A stretch of 64,000 nt of DNA, from assembly GCA_902768435.1 (NCBI GenBank), contig CACXLJ010000001.1:124001-188000 (forward strand), written 5' to 3'. The notes under the pieces were generated by a model, which saw only the letters and a list, made by a program, of their open reading frames with translations, did no database searches and had not been told where the DNA came from. Positions 10,064 to 17,709 of this stretch are shown piece by piece. The stretch is from an uncultured Bacteroidales bacterium. GTDB taxonomy: Bacteria; Bacteroidota; Bacteroidia; Bacteroidales; Muribaculaceae. Within the stretch, counting starts at the first letter, position 1, and each line of letters begins with the position of its first letter. A program made the position numbers and the translations under genes.

Positions 10064-10213
10064 TCATTTAAGAGCTTCCTGTACCTTATCGTTAGGCACG
10101 ATCTTTTCTTCAAATACATAAGCACCGGTCTTAGGCGAGCGAACCAGCTTAATCACTTTGCTGAACGAACGACCTTCACCAGTCTGCAGGGTTGCAACTA
10201 CTTTTTTTGCCAT
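10064..10213 (-). CDS. DUF4295 small ribosome-associated protein
   Basis: A 49-residue protein starting MAKKVVATLQ and ending VQEALK, with 12 bases between its start and the L33 stop. DUF4295 is a Bacteroidota-specific family nearly always found after L28 and L33. From memory, ribosome structures of Bacteroidota show such a small lineage-specific large-subunit protein (named bL38, I think); treat that name as unverified. The basic composition and the operon with two ribosomal proteins support a ribosomal role. Confidence 0.88.
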   Translation of the reverse strand: MAKKVVATLQTGEGRSFSKVIKLVRSPKTGAYVFEEKIVPNDKVQEALK

Positions 10214-10225
10214 AGCTCAAAAATA

Positions 10226-10414
10226 TTATTTAATTTCTTTGTGGATTGTATACTTCTTCAGATAGGGGTTGTATTTCTTCAACTCCAAACGCTCAGTTGT
10301 GTTTTTGCGGTTCTTTGTGGTGATATAACGCGACATTCCGGGCACACCGCTAGCCTTTTGTTCAGTACATTCAAGAATCACTTGAACGCGATCGCCTTTA
10401 GCTTTCTTTGCCAT
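10226..10414 (-). CDS. rpmG: 50S ribosomal protein L33 (bL33)
   Basis: A 62-residue large-subunit protein with the L33 core: [19 protein letters not shown], the [14 protein letters not shown] stretch and a basic [13 protein letters not shown] tail. Only one cysteine is present, so this is the zinc-free (C-minus) form without the two CxxC pairs. It lies between L28 (17 bases upstream) and DUF4295 (12 bases downstream) in one operon. Confidence 0.96.
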   Translation of the reverse strand: MAKKAKGDRVQVILECTEQKASGVPGMSRYITTKNRKNTTERLELKKYNPYLKKYTIHKEIK

Positions 10415-10431
10415 AATTGTTCTTCGATTTT

Positions 10432-10683
10432 TTAGAGTGCTTTAATTTCAGTTAAGTGACCTTCGGTAGCGGCTTTCTTCAGAGCTGCATCAAGACCAAT
10501 GCGGTTGATGATGCGCAGACCGGCTGCCGATACTGTTAAACGAATCCATTGGTCCTGTTCGGGCCAGTAGAATTTGCGGTTGTGCACGTTCACATTAAAT
10601 TTACGTTTTGTTCTTCTTTTAGAGTGCGACACATTGTTGCCAGTGATCGCCTTCTTGCCAGTGATTTCGCAAACTTTTGACAT
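10432..10683 (-). CDS. rpmB: 50S ribosomal protein L28 (bL28)
   Basis: An 83-residue large-subunit protein starting [21 protein letters not shown], the L28 signature, followed by [18 protein letters not shown] and the helical C-terminus. It is the first gene of the L28-L33-DUF4295 operon and sits behind an unusually long leader, if the promoter at 10960-10991 is the one used. Confidence 0.97.
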   Translation of the reverse strand: MSKVCEITGKKAITGNNVSHSKRRTKRKFNVNVHNRKFYWPEQDQWIRLTVSAAGLRIINRIGLDAALKKAATEGHLTEIKAL

Positions 10684-10959
10684 AGTTGTTATTCTTAATT
10701 TGTTATTTCATTTGATAATTTTGACATCGAGACGGCCACTTCTTCGCAGTAAGCACAATATTCTACGGCCTCTACTGCGCATGAATGTGTGCGATGTGAG
10801 AAGTCATCGCCGCACTTAACATGCATGGTTTTCAGCTATTTCATATCGTCCTACGCTTTATGGCGCGCTTGCATCACTGCGAGCCATCGAAGTTTCAACG
10901 ATCACGTCACAGAACAGGACTAACGGGGAAGTCGTTGATTCCTGTCTCGAAATCGACCG
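10684..10959 (-). other. Long structured leader of the L28 operon
   Basis: No credible gene is seen between L28 and hemW (10684-11056). The minus-strand promoter at 10960-10991 would give a leader of about 265-270 bases. It contains a nested hairpin near its 5' end (ACAGGA with TCCTGT at 10914-10945, with inner AACG-CGTT) and a perfect stem CGCAGTA-TACTGCG (10745-10779). Long leaders before ribosomal protein genes often carry autoregulatory folds; that role is inferred here. Confidence 0.5.
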
Positions 10960-10991
10960 CAAAATTACTAACTATTATTGAAATACGCAAC
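10960..10991 (-). promoter_or_regulatory. Promoter of the L28-L33-DUF4295 operon
   Basis: Minus strand: GTTG (10991-10988), 20 bases, TAATTTTG (10967-10960). The -7 box is perfect and the -33 box differs from TTTG at one base. Confidence 0.6.
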
Positions 10992-11056
10992 TTTTCCTGC
11001 AATTTTCTCAAACTTTTTTTGCGACGATGGTTTTTGAGATGCCTTTAGAGTGGTCG

Positions 11057-12190
11057 TCACCGTTCGGCAAACAAGTCGGATATCACCGCATTGCTCACCA
11101 TCACTCCTTTTTGCGAGAGTCGGTACACTCCGTTTTCACATTCCAACAAACCACACTCGACAAACCGCTGTGCCTTGGTCTTGAACGCCTCTGATTCGGC
11201 ATGCCCGAAACGGCGATCCAGCCTTGACAGATCCAGACCGCGGCTCGTGCGCAGGGCAAGCATCACCATCTCATCGTATTGTTCAACGGGACTCAACTGC
11301 TCGCGCTCGCATGGCAACATATCCAGGTCAAGACATTTCATGTAGCCGTCAATGTCGGCAGGATTATAACTGCGCACTGCTCCCCCATCATAACTGTGTG
11401 CCGCTGCACCTAATCCCAAATAGGGTGTTCCATCCCAATAGCTCGAATTGTGCTTCGATTCAAAACCGGGCAATGCAAAGTTTGATATCTCATAGTGCAA
11501 GTAACCAGCCTTGCACAAGTGCTCAACAAGCACCTCATACATGCGCACTGTCGTTTCCTCATCGACTTCCTGTACCTCACCCCGCTCACGCATGTGCCAC
11601 AGAGGCGTGCCTTCTTCATAGCTCAGGCAGTAGGCCGAGATGTGCTGCACACCCAGCGCTATGGCCTGTTGCACATTATGCATCCAAGTGTCAAGCGTCT
11701 GGCCCGGTATGCCGTAAATTAGGTCAATGCTAACATTGTTAACGCCACTATTCCTTATATTTTCTACAGCCTCTAATGCTTGTTGTGAAGAATGCCGACG
11801 ATTGATGAAATGCAAGTCTTTGTCGTCAAAACTCTGCACTCCCATGCTCACGCGATTCACGCCCAATGATTGGTAAGCAGTCATCATTTCACTTGTTACA
11901 TCATCAGGATTCACTTCGATTGTAAATTCCTGTAGTTTAGACAAGTCAAACACACTGCTTAAGCCATCAATCAATGTGCGGAAATGATCGGTTGAAAGCA
12001 GCGATGGAGTACCGCCGCCCACATAGAGCGTGTTTACTGCATTTTTCAACTCGCCGCTTCTTAATCTTGCCTCCTTCAACACTGCTGCAACATAATGGTC
12101 CATCACTTGCGAGGAGCACGCCAACGAGTAGAAGTCACAATAAATGCATTTGCGCTTGCAGAACGGAATATGTATGTAAATGCCAGCCAT
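11057..12190 (-). CDS. hemW: Radical-SAM heme chaperone HemW
   Basis: A 377-residue protein of the HemN/HemW family. CxxxCxxC is at C11, C15 and C18 in FCKRKCIYCDFYS. The HNSSYW motif in the middle third marks HemW, a heme-binding chaperone, rather than the coproporphyrinogen dehydrogenase HemN; many databases still call it coproporphyrinogen III oxidase. The HemW_C domain fills the last 100 residues. It diverges from the EF-G-like gene, with about 190 bases between the starts. Confidence 0.93.
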   Translation of the reverse strand: MAGIYIHIPFCKRKCIYCDFYSLACSSQVMDHYVAAVLKEARLRSGELKNAVNTLYVGGGTPSLLSTDHFRTLIDGLSSVFDLSKLQEFTIEVNPDDVTSEMMTAYQSLGVNRVSMGVQSFDDKDLHFINRRHSSQQALEAVENIRNSGVNNVSIDLIYGIPGQTLDTWMHNVQQAIALGVQHISAYCLSYEEGTPLWHMRERGEVQEVDEETTVRMYEVLVEHLCKAGYLHYEISNFALPGFESKHNSSYWDGTPYLGLGAAAHSYDGGAVRSYNPADIDGYMKCLDLDMLPCEREQLSPVEQYDEMVMLALRTSRGLDLSRLDRRFGHAESEAFKTKAQRFVECGLLECENGVYRLSQKGVMVSNAVISDLFAER

Positions 12191-12198
12191 TATTGGGG

Positions 12199-12230
12199 CA
12201 AAATTAGAAAAAGAGCACGATAAAAAGAAA
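12199..12230 (-). promoter_or_regulatory. Promoter of hemW
   Basis: Minus strand: TTTC (12230-12227), 20 bases, TAATTTTG (12206-12199). The -7 is perfect, the -33 has one mismatch. Transcription would start just before the ATG at 12190, so the leader is very short. Confidence 0.6.
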
Positions 12231-12279
12231 ATAGTGAATCATTTTTTTCATTTTTCTTTATATTCTCGTGTTTTATCCG

Positions 12280-12287
12280 TAAATTTG
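12280..12287 (+). promoter_or_regulatory. Promoter -7 element for the EF-G-like gene
   Basis: TAAATTTG is a perfect -7 box, giving a leader of about 85-90 bases. No TTTG box is present about 20 bases upstream, which is what an activator-dependent promoter would look like. In Bacteroides thetaiotaomicron the EF-G2 gene is activated under carbon limitation by the regulator Cur; the same control here is inference. Confidence 0.55.
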
Positions 12288-12380
12288 TGGGCTAAATTGG
12301 CACGATTGTGTGTCATGACGATTTCAAAAATTGAAAAAATTAAATTAAATATCATATAATCAATAATTTCATTAAACTAA

Positions 12381-14540
12381 ATGAAGGCTTACAAAACCAA
12401 CGAGATTAAAAACATCTCTCTATTAGGTGGCAAGGGTTCAGGTAAAACCTCTCTTGCCGAATCTATCATGTTTGAGTGCGGTATGCTTAACCGCAAAGGC
12501 ACTATCGACAACGGTAACACAGTTTGCGACTACTTCCCCGTGGAGAAAGAGTACGGCTACTCAGTGTTCTCTACCCTCTTCTACGCCGAGAAGAATGGCA
12601 AGAAGATCAACTTCATCGACTGCCCCGGCAGTGACGACTTTGTGGGTAATGTGATTACCGCCCTCAATGTCACCGACGCTGGTCTGATGCTCATCGATGC
12701 GCAGTACGGTGTGGAAGTTGGTACTCAGAATCAGTATCGCACTGTGAACCGCATCAAGAAACCGCTCATCTTCGCCATGAACAAGCTCGAGGCCGAAAAG
12801 AGCGACTTCGACAATGTGCTCACTCAGCTCAAGGAAGTGTTCGGCAACAAGGTTGTGCCCATCCAGTTCCCTGTCACCAGCGGTCCTGGTTTCAACAGCA
12901 TTATCGACCTTCTGCTCATGAAGCAGCTCACCTATAGCGGCGACAGCGGCAAGGCCACCATTAGCGACATCCCCGCCGACCTCGCCGACAAGGCCGAGGA
13001 AATGAAGGCTAACCTCTTTGAGATGGCAGCCGAGAACGACGAGGAACTCATGATGAAGTATCTCGACGAGATGGAACTCAACGACGAAGAGACCATCGAC
13101 GGCATCCGCAAGGGTCTCATCGACTGCAGTATTATTCCTTTGATGTGCTGCAGTGGCGAGAAGAACATTGGTGTTGACCGCATGCTCGAAATCCTTGGTG
13201 AAATCGTTCCCGCTCCCACCGATATGCCCGCAGTTAAGGATACTGAAGGCAACGAGGTGAAGATCGACCCCAACGGCCCCCTCAGCCTCTTCTTCTTCAA
13301 GACCACTGTTGAACCCCACATTGGTGAGGTATCTTATTTCAAGGTGATGTCGGGTACACTCAAGGCTGGTACCGACCTCAACAACATGAACCGCGGTTCT
13401 AAGGAACGCATTGCTCAGCTCAACGCCGTTTACGGCCTTGGCAAGACTCAGGTCGACATGTTTGAGGCTGGTGACATCGGTGCTACCGTGAAGCTGAAAG
13501 ATGTTCGTCGCGGCAACACCCTCAACGAGAAGGATTGCGAACATGTTTATGACTTCATTCAGTATCCCGCTCCCAAGTATCAGCGTGCTATCAAGCCCCA
13601 GAACGAGAGCGAGATTGAGAAACTCGGTGCTGTGCTCAACCGCATGCACGAGGAAGATCCTACATGGCTCATCGAGCAGTCGAAGGAATTGAAGCAGACC
13701 ATCGTTTCGGGTCAGGGCGAATTCCACCTGCGCACCCTCAAGTGGCGCATCGAGAACAACGATAAGGTGATGATCGACTACCTCGAGCCCAAGATTCCTT
13801 ATCGCGAGACCATTACCAAGGCTGCTCGTGCCGACTATCGTCACAAGAAGCAGTCGGGTGGTTCGGGCCAGTTCGGTGAGGTGCACCTGATTGTGGAGCC
13901 TTACAAAGAAGGTATGCCTGAACCCGACACCTACAAGTTCGGCAACCAGGAATTCAAGATGAGTGTCCGCGACAAGCAGGAAATGCCTTTGGAATGGGGC
14001 GGCAAGCTCGTCATCTATAACTGTATCGTGGGTGGTGCCATCGACGCTCGCTTCATCCCCGCCATCGTCAAGGGTATCATGGACCGCATGGAGCAAGGTC
14101 CTCTCACCGGTTCTTATGCTCGCGATGTACGCGTTTGTATCTACGATGGTAAGATGCACCCCGTGGATAGTAATGAAATCTCGTTCCGCCTGGCAGCCCG
14201 CAACGCCTTCAGCATGGCGTTCCGCGAAGCTAACCCCAAGGTGCTCGAGCCTATCTACGATGTCGAAGTCATTATGCCCGCTGAGTGCATGGGTGATGTG
14301 ATGAGTGACCTCCAGGGCCGTCGCGCCATCATCATGGGTATGAACGAAGCCAGCGGCATGCAGCAGATCAATGCCAAGGTGCCTCTGAAAGAGATGTCGA
14401 GCTACTCAACAGCTCTTAGCTCTATCACTGGTGGCCGCGCTTCATTCACCATGAAGTTCGCTTCCTACGAGCTCGTTCCTGGTGATGTTCAGGAGAAACT
14501 GCTCAAGGAATACGAAGAAAGCAAGCAAGAAGAGGATTAA
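12381..14540 (+). CDS. fusA2: EF-G paralogue with degenerate GTPase motifs (EF-G2 type)
   Basis: A 719-residue protein with all five EF-G domains: G domain 1-280, domain II about 300-400, III-V to the end, with the GQGEFHL and SGGSGQFGEVH landmarks of domains III and IV. The P-loop is GGKGSGKT (16-23) instead of the canonical HIDAGKT. Switch I lacks the RGIT threonine (EYGYS at 57-61). The G3 motif reads DCPGSDD (80-86), so the catalytic histidine of DTPGHVD is serine 84. G4 is NKLE (134-137) instead of NKxD. These changes predict little or no GTP hydrolysis. They agree with the Bacteroides EF-G2 paralogue, reported to support translation without GTPase activity during starvation and gut colonisation. 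The housekeeping fusA is not in the window. Confidence 0.9.
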   Translation: MKAYKTNEIKNISLLGGKGSGKTSLAESIMFECGMLNRKGTIDNGNTVCDYFPVEKEYGYSVFSTLFYAEKNGKKINFIDCPGSDDFVGNVITALNVTDAGLMLIDAQYGVEVGTQNQYRTVNRIKKPLIFAMNKLEAEKSDFDNVLTQLKEVFGNKVVPIQFPVTSGPGFNSIIDLLLMKQLTYSGDSGKATISDIPADLADKAEEMKANLFEMAAENDEELMMKYLDEMELNDEETIDGIRKGLIDCSIIPLMCCSGEKNIGVDRMLEILGEIVPAPTDMPAVKDTEGNEVKIDPNGPLSLFFFKTTVEPHIGEVSYFKVMSGTLKAGTDLNNMNRGSKERIAQLNAVYGLGKTQVDMFEAGDIGATVKLKDVRRGNTLNEKDCEHVYDFIQYPAPKYQRAIKPQNESEIEKLGAVLNRMHEEDPTWLIEQSKELKQTIVSGQGEFHLRTLKWRIENNDKVMIDYLEPKIPYRETITKAARADYRHKKQSGGSGQFGEVHLIVEPYKEGMPEPDTYKFGNQEFKMSVRDKQEMPLEWGGKLVIYNCIVGGAIDARFIPAIVKGIMDRMEQGPLTGSYARDVRVCIYDGKMHPVDSNEISFRLAARNAFSMAFREANPKVLEPIYDVEVIMPAECMGDVMSDLQGRRAIIMGMNEASGMQQINAKVPLKEMSSYSTALSSITGGRASFTMKFASYELVPGDVQEKLLKEYEESKQEED

Positions 14541-14563
14541 TCTATCGTCTTCCACACTTATAC

Positions 14564-14602
14564 AACAACCGCTCTCCCCTGCCGGAGGGCGGTTGTTTTT
14601 TT
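14564..14602 (+). terminator. Intrinsic terminator of fusA2
   Basis: A strong hairpin (left arm AACAACCGCTCTCC, right arm GGAGGGCGGTTGTT, one mismatch) is followed by a run of seven or more T about 25 bases after the fusA2 stop. Confidence 0.92.
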
Positions 14603-15019
14603 ATATTTCAATGACGACGATAGGGATTGGAGTGCCCTTCGGGCAGAAATTCAACAAATTGCGGTGGGCAGTTTTGCCCTGATGGGCAACGAACCCCGGC
14701 CTGAGGGCGACAAAACGCTAAACACCAACGCGCGAACTCGCTTAGCTCGGCTGAGAGAATGGGAAGCTCTCCATGGATTCCATAAATTACCATGAATTAG
14801 GCAGAAAGACATGAGAGGTTGATTTTGAATATATAAGAACATAATAAACATAAGTTTTCTCGCTCTTTGAGATTGTGGACAAAGAGAGGGCTGGCGGTGA
14901 GGCCAGCCCCGAGATTCATTTTATATTTGGCAGACACCGCACGTGCTGTTATTACAGTTGGCGGGGTCAGGTTCTCTCTAAACCCTAAACTTCAAGTAGC
15001 TGTGAGGCGACTTGAATCA
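14603..15019. other. Intergenic stretch with short inverted repeats, no gene seen
   Basis: Between the fusA2 terminator and the end of the leucine-rich-repeat gene. It has small TGCCC/GGGCA inverted repeats (14633-14645, 14666-14679, a further GGGCA at 14684) and one copy of the dispersed terminator repeat at 14890-14940. The short open frames here have no protein-like composition. Confidence 0.6.
14890..14940 (-). repeat. Dispersed terminator-like repeat, copy 1
   Basis: A hairpin GGGCTGGC-ggtgag-GCCAGCCC plus about 30 bases of conserved flank. It matches the copy at 17646-17696 at roughly 45 of 51 positions and shares its hairpin core with 59310-59330. It lies about 80-130 bases after the stop of the minus-strand gene at 15020, consistent with a 3' end signal. 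Confidence 0.75.
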
Positions 15020-17278
15020 TTAGATGACGCCGAGAATGATATTGATAAGTGCGGTGACATCGGAGACATTCACCTTGCCGTCGCCATTGATGTCGGCACG
15101 AGCCTCATCTTTGGGAATGACGCCAAGAATCATGTTAATCAGAGCGGTCACATCGCTCACATTCACCTTACCGTCGCCGTTCACATCACCACGCAGGTTC
15201 TCACCATTGACGGTCACCCAAGCATTACGAACATAATTGCCTGAGGCATCAGCCACGATACTTGTTTCTAATCCTTCATAGTATTTAATGTAACCTCCCT
15301 CGGGTTCTGTAATGACACCATTCAAACTGCCCAGCAGCAGCGAGAACATCTTCCCGTATGCCCGGAACTGGGCAGTGGGACTCTTAACGATCAAATTCCC
15401 CATAATCCAGGAACCCACGCCGCTACCTCCATTATTTGCTGCCTGCACATAAACCGTGCCATCAACGGTAAGATCTTTAAAGCTTCCGAGAGCACATGTT
15501 GTTCCTGAGCCAGTGCCTGTGGTGGTAACTCTAAATTCGCCATTACCGGTCAATCGGGCCGATTCTCGGAAATAGACGGCGTCAGAAACAGATGATAGTG
15601 TGTTGATGCCTTTTACATTGACAATCAGGCCAGGGATTTCACTCTCAAGAGATCTCTTGTTGGTTGTGAGCTGCAGATTGGCCTCGTTAAGTGTCAGCGT
15701 GTTGCTCGACGGATTATAGCTCACCTTGCCGTCGCCCAGCACATCTTCCTTATTCATCGAGGTCACCTGAACACCTTTAATCCACAGGTCATAGGACTGA
15801 TTCTTAGTGATAGTGGCATGGTTGGCGAAATTGCCTTCGGCATCCCACAGATATTTATCTCTATAATAGCCTCCAGCCGGTTCGGTGATTGCCAAGCCAT
15901 CTTGCAAGACCAAGTTTTCAAAACCATAGATACATCCACGACTGCCACTCACAGTCACAGTGGTATTGCTTCCCTTGATTACTAAATGGGAATTGGAGCC
16001 ATCAGATTCGATGCCTGTGCCATAACCAACAACATCCAAATAAGGCACATTATCAATCGTAAGGGTTTTGCCATTACCATGGATACTGATGGCTGATAGT
16101 GTCGGAGAATCCATCGCTCGAGCAGTAACCTTGAGTGTGCCAGTACCATTAATTGTAGTGTTGGACAAATTCATAGCAGGATTGTAGTGTCCAAGCGTCG
16201 ACAGTTCAACATTGTTCGACCCCTTTACAGTGATTGTAAGTCCGTTGATTTCACTTAATATGCATGTTTCGTGATTACGTGAGATTGTGGCGTCTTCAAG
16301 CATCAGGGTTTTAGTCGATGGATTGTAACTGATTGAACCTCCCGTGATGGTTGGTACGCGAAAGTTACTACAGTTCAAGCTGGTCACTCGCTCCCCTCCA
16401 ATCCACAGGTCATAGAATTCAACTGTATTTTTCTCGGTGAAATAACCTGGATCGCTGGAACCACCGTCGATATGTGCGTAGGAAGCATCAATATGGTTAG
16501 AATTGTAAGTGGTGCCAGCTCCGCCTACGAGCGAATGACAAGCATAGAACATATACTCCGAGTCAGTTACGGCTGATGTGGTCCAGCCTGCACCTACATA
16601 TATGGTTTTAAGTTTTAAACACCCAAAAAACATTGCGTTCATGTCGGTCACCTTTGATGTGATAAAATTGCTCAAGTTGAGTTCTGTTAGACTTTGACAA
16701 TATATAAACATCTCCTTCATATTCGTTACCAATGATGTGTCGAAACTGCTCAGGTCAAGACTTGTAAGGTTATTGCAGCCGTAGAACATATAAGACATAC
16801 TGAAGCAGGTTGGGTGGAAATTGCTCAAGTTGAGGGTAGCAAGTTGAGTGCAGTTAAAAAACATGTAATCCATTTCCATCACATATGGTGATTTACCAAA
16901 GCTACTCAAGTCGAGGGTGGTCAGACTGCTGCAGCCATAAAACATTTCATTCATATAGTACACCTCGCTGGTATTGAGGTATTTCAATCCCGTGATGGAT
17001 GTGAGTTTTTTCATGTCCCTAAACCAGCGAAAAGTACTTATGGGGCGCGCCTGAGCAAAAGAAGGGTCAAATATCACTTTTGTTACTTCGGCATTAATAC
17101 CGCTAACAAACCACTCAGGTGAACTTTTTCCCCTATTCAGGCTATAGGCTCCATCAGGTTTGTCACCATAGTAGAATGTGAGGGTTGTGTTGTCTGGAGT
17201 GTAAACCGCGTAGCCTTCGGCTGCCCACGCTGCCATACAGGCCACCATCATCACTAATAATGTAAAAAATCTTTTCAT
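15020..17278 (-). CDS. Secreted DUF285 leucine-rich-repeat protein with dockerin-like C-terminus
   Basis: 752 residues from the ATG at 17278, chosen because the signal peptide MKRFFTLLVMMVACMAAWA begins there; a longer frame to 17320 lacks one. Residues about 60-270 form five BspA-type DUF285 repeats, each with an LDLSSF-like strand and an MFYGC-like turn. Two tandem modules of about 200 residues follow, each opening with YDLWI and containing YNPSTKTLML or YNPSSNTLTL. The last 60 residues are a dockerin type I pair with two Ca-binding loops, DVNGDGKVNVSD and DINGDGKVNVSD. BspA-like repeats are linked to surface adhesion; dockerins bind cohesins, although in Bacteroidales their partners are mostly unknown. 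No T9SS sorting domain is seen, the dockerin occupying that place. Confidence 0.85.
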   Translation of the reverse strand: MKRFFTLLVMMVACMAAWAAEGYAVYTPDNTTLTFYYGDKPDGAYSLNRGKSSPEWFVSGINAEVTKVIFDPSFAQARPISTFRWFRDMKKLTSITGLKYLNTSEVYYMNEMFYGCSSLTTLDLSSFGKSPYVMEMDYMFFNCTQLATLNLSNFHPTCFSMSYMFYGCNNLTSLDLSSFDTSLVTNMKEMFIYCQSLTELNLSNFITSKVTDMNAMFFGCLKLKTIYVGAGWTTSAVTDSEYMFYACHSLVGGAGTTYNSNHIDASYAHIDGGSSDPGYFTEKNTVEFYDLWIGGERVTSLNCSNFRVPTITGGSISYNPSTKTLMLEDATISRNHETCILSEINGLTITVKGSNNVELSTLGHYNPAMNLSNTTINGTGTLKVTARAMDSPTLSAISIHGNGKTLTIDNVPYLDVVGYGTGIESDGSNSHLVIKGSNTTVTVSGSRGCIYGFENLVLQDGLAITEPAGGYYRDKYLWDAEGNFANHATITKNQSYDLWIKGVQVTSMNKEDVLGDGKVSYNPSSNTLTLNEANLQLTTNKRSLESEIPGLIVNVKGINTLSSVSDAVYFRESARLTGNGEFRVTTTGTGSGTTCALGSFKDLTVDGTVYVQAANNGGSGVGSWIMGNLIVKSPTAQFRAYGKMFSLLLGSLNGVITEPEGGYIKYYEGLETSIVADASGNYVRNAWVTVNGENLRGDVNGDGKVNVSDVTALINMILGVIPKDEARADINGDGKVNVSDVTALINIILGVI

Positions 17279-17397
17279 AGTTATAAGTTTATATTTTGTT
17301 AATTTACAAGATATTTTCATCTCATCTTAGTTTATTTTTATTTTATTTTTCTGATGTTATTTCTATATTTAGGTTTTGTTAATAATCAATTATACTA

Positions 17398-17427
17398 CAA
17401 AAATAGGAGCGGCGTACTCCAGCCAAA
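17398..17427 (-). promoter_or_regulatory. Promoter of the leucine-rich-repeat protein
   Basis: Minus strand: TTTG (17427-17424), 18 bases, TATTTTTG (17405-17398). Both boxes are perfect but the spacing is two bases shorter than elsewhere in the window. The leader would be about 110 bases. Confidence 0.55.
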
Positions 17428-17645
17428 GCTGAAATGTGCCGTACTAACAAAAGCCGTTGTTAAATGCGCAAGGGCTATCTAATGGCCTACTTGAAAATGG
17501 GGGGGGTAAAACATTGACACCCAATTTGTTGCACAAACTATTGGGTCTTTGATTCAATATTTTGCCTCTTGAAAACATAATTTCTATATTGCAAATGTAG
17601 TTAATTATTTGTAGGAAAGCAAGAAAAATCGTAAAAAAGTAAACG

Positions 17646-17696
17646 AGCTGACAGTGAGGCCAGCCCCGAGATTCATGTTTTATTTGGCGGATACCG
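17646..17696 (-). repeat. Dispersed terminator-like repeat, copy 2 (pepD 3' end)
   Basis: Homologous to 14890-14940 over about 51 bases. On the minus strand it forms the hairpin GGCTGGC-CTCACT-GTCAGC and is followed by a T-rich run (about 17643-17630), so it can act as the intrinsic terminator of pepD, whose stop is about 15-60 bases upstream. Confidence 0.75.
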
Positions 17697-17709
17697 CTTG
17701 TGGAAGTAA

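Larger units (their letters stand above)
17279..17709. other. Intergenic region: promoter, poly-G tract, hairpin and terminator repeat
   Basis: It holds the minus-strand promoter for the leucine-rich-repeat gene (17398-17427), a run of eight G (17499-17506), a hairpin ACCCAAT-ATTGGGT (about 17518-17545) and the terminator repeat of pepD (17646-17696). No credible gene is seen. Confidence 0.6.

Noticed and set aside
10574..11048. Plus-strand open frames opposite the L28 leader
   Set aside because: They are short, lack promoters in the right place and overlap the L28 gene or its structured leader.
12561..14159. A 532-codon open frame antisense to fusA2
   Set aside because: It lies wholly inside a well-conserved EF-G gene, and its composition follows that gene's codon bias. 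Similar antisense frames occur within nrdJ (56490-57710) and the secreted protein (62160-63659).
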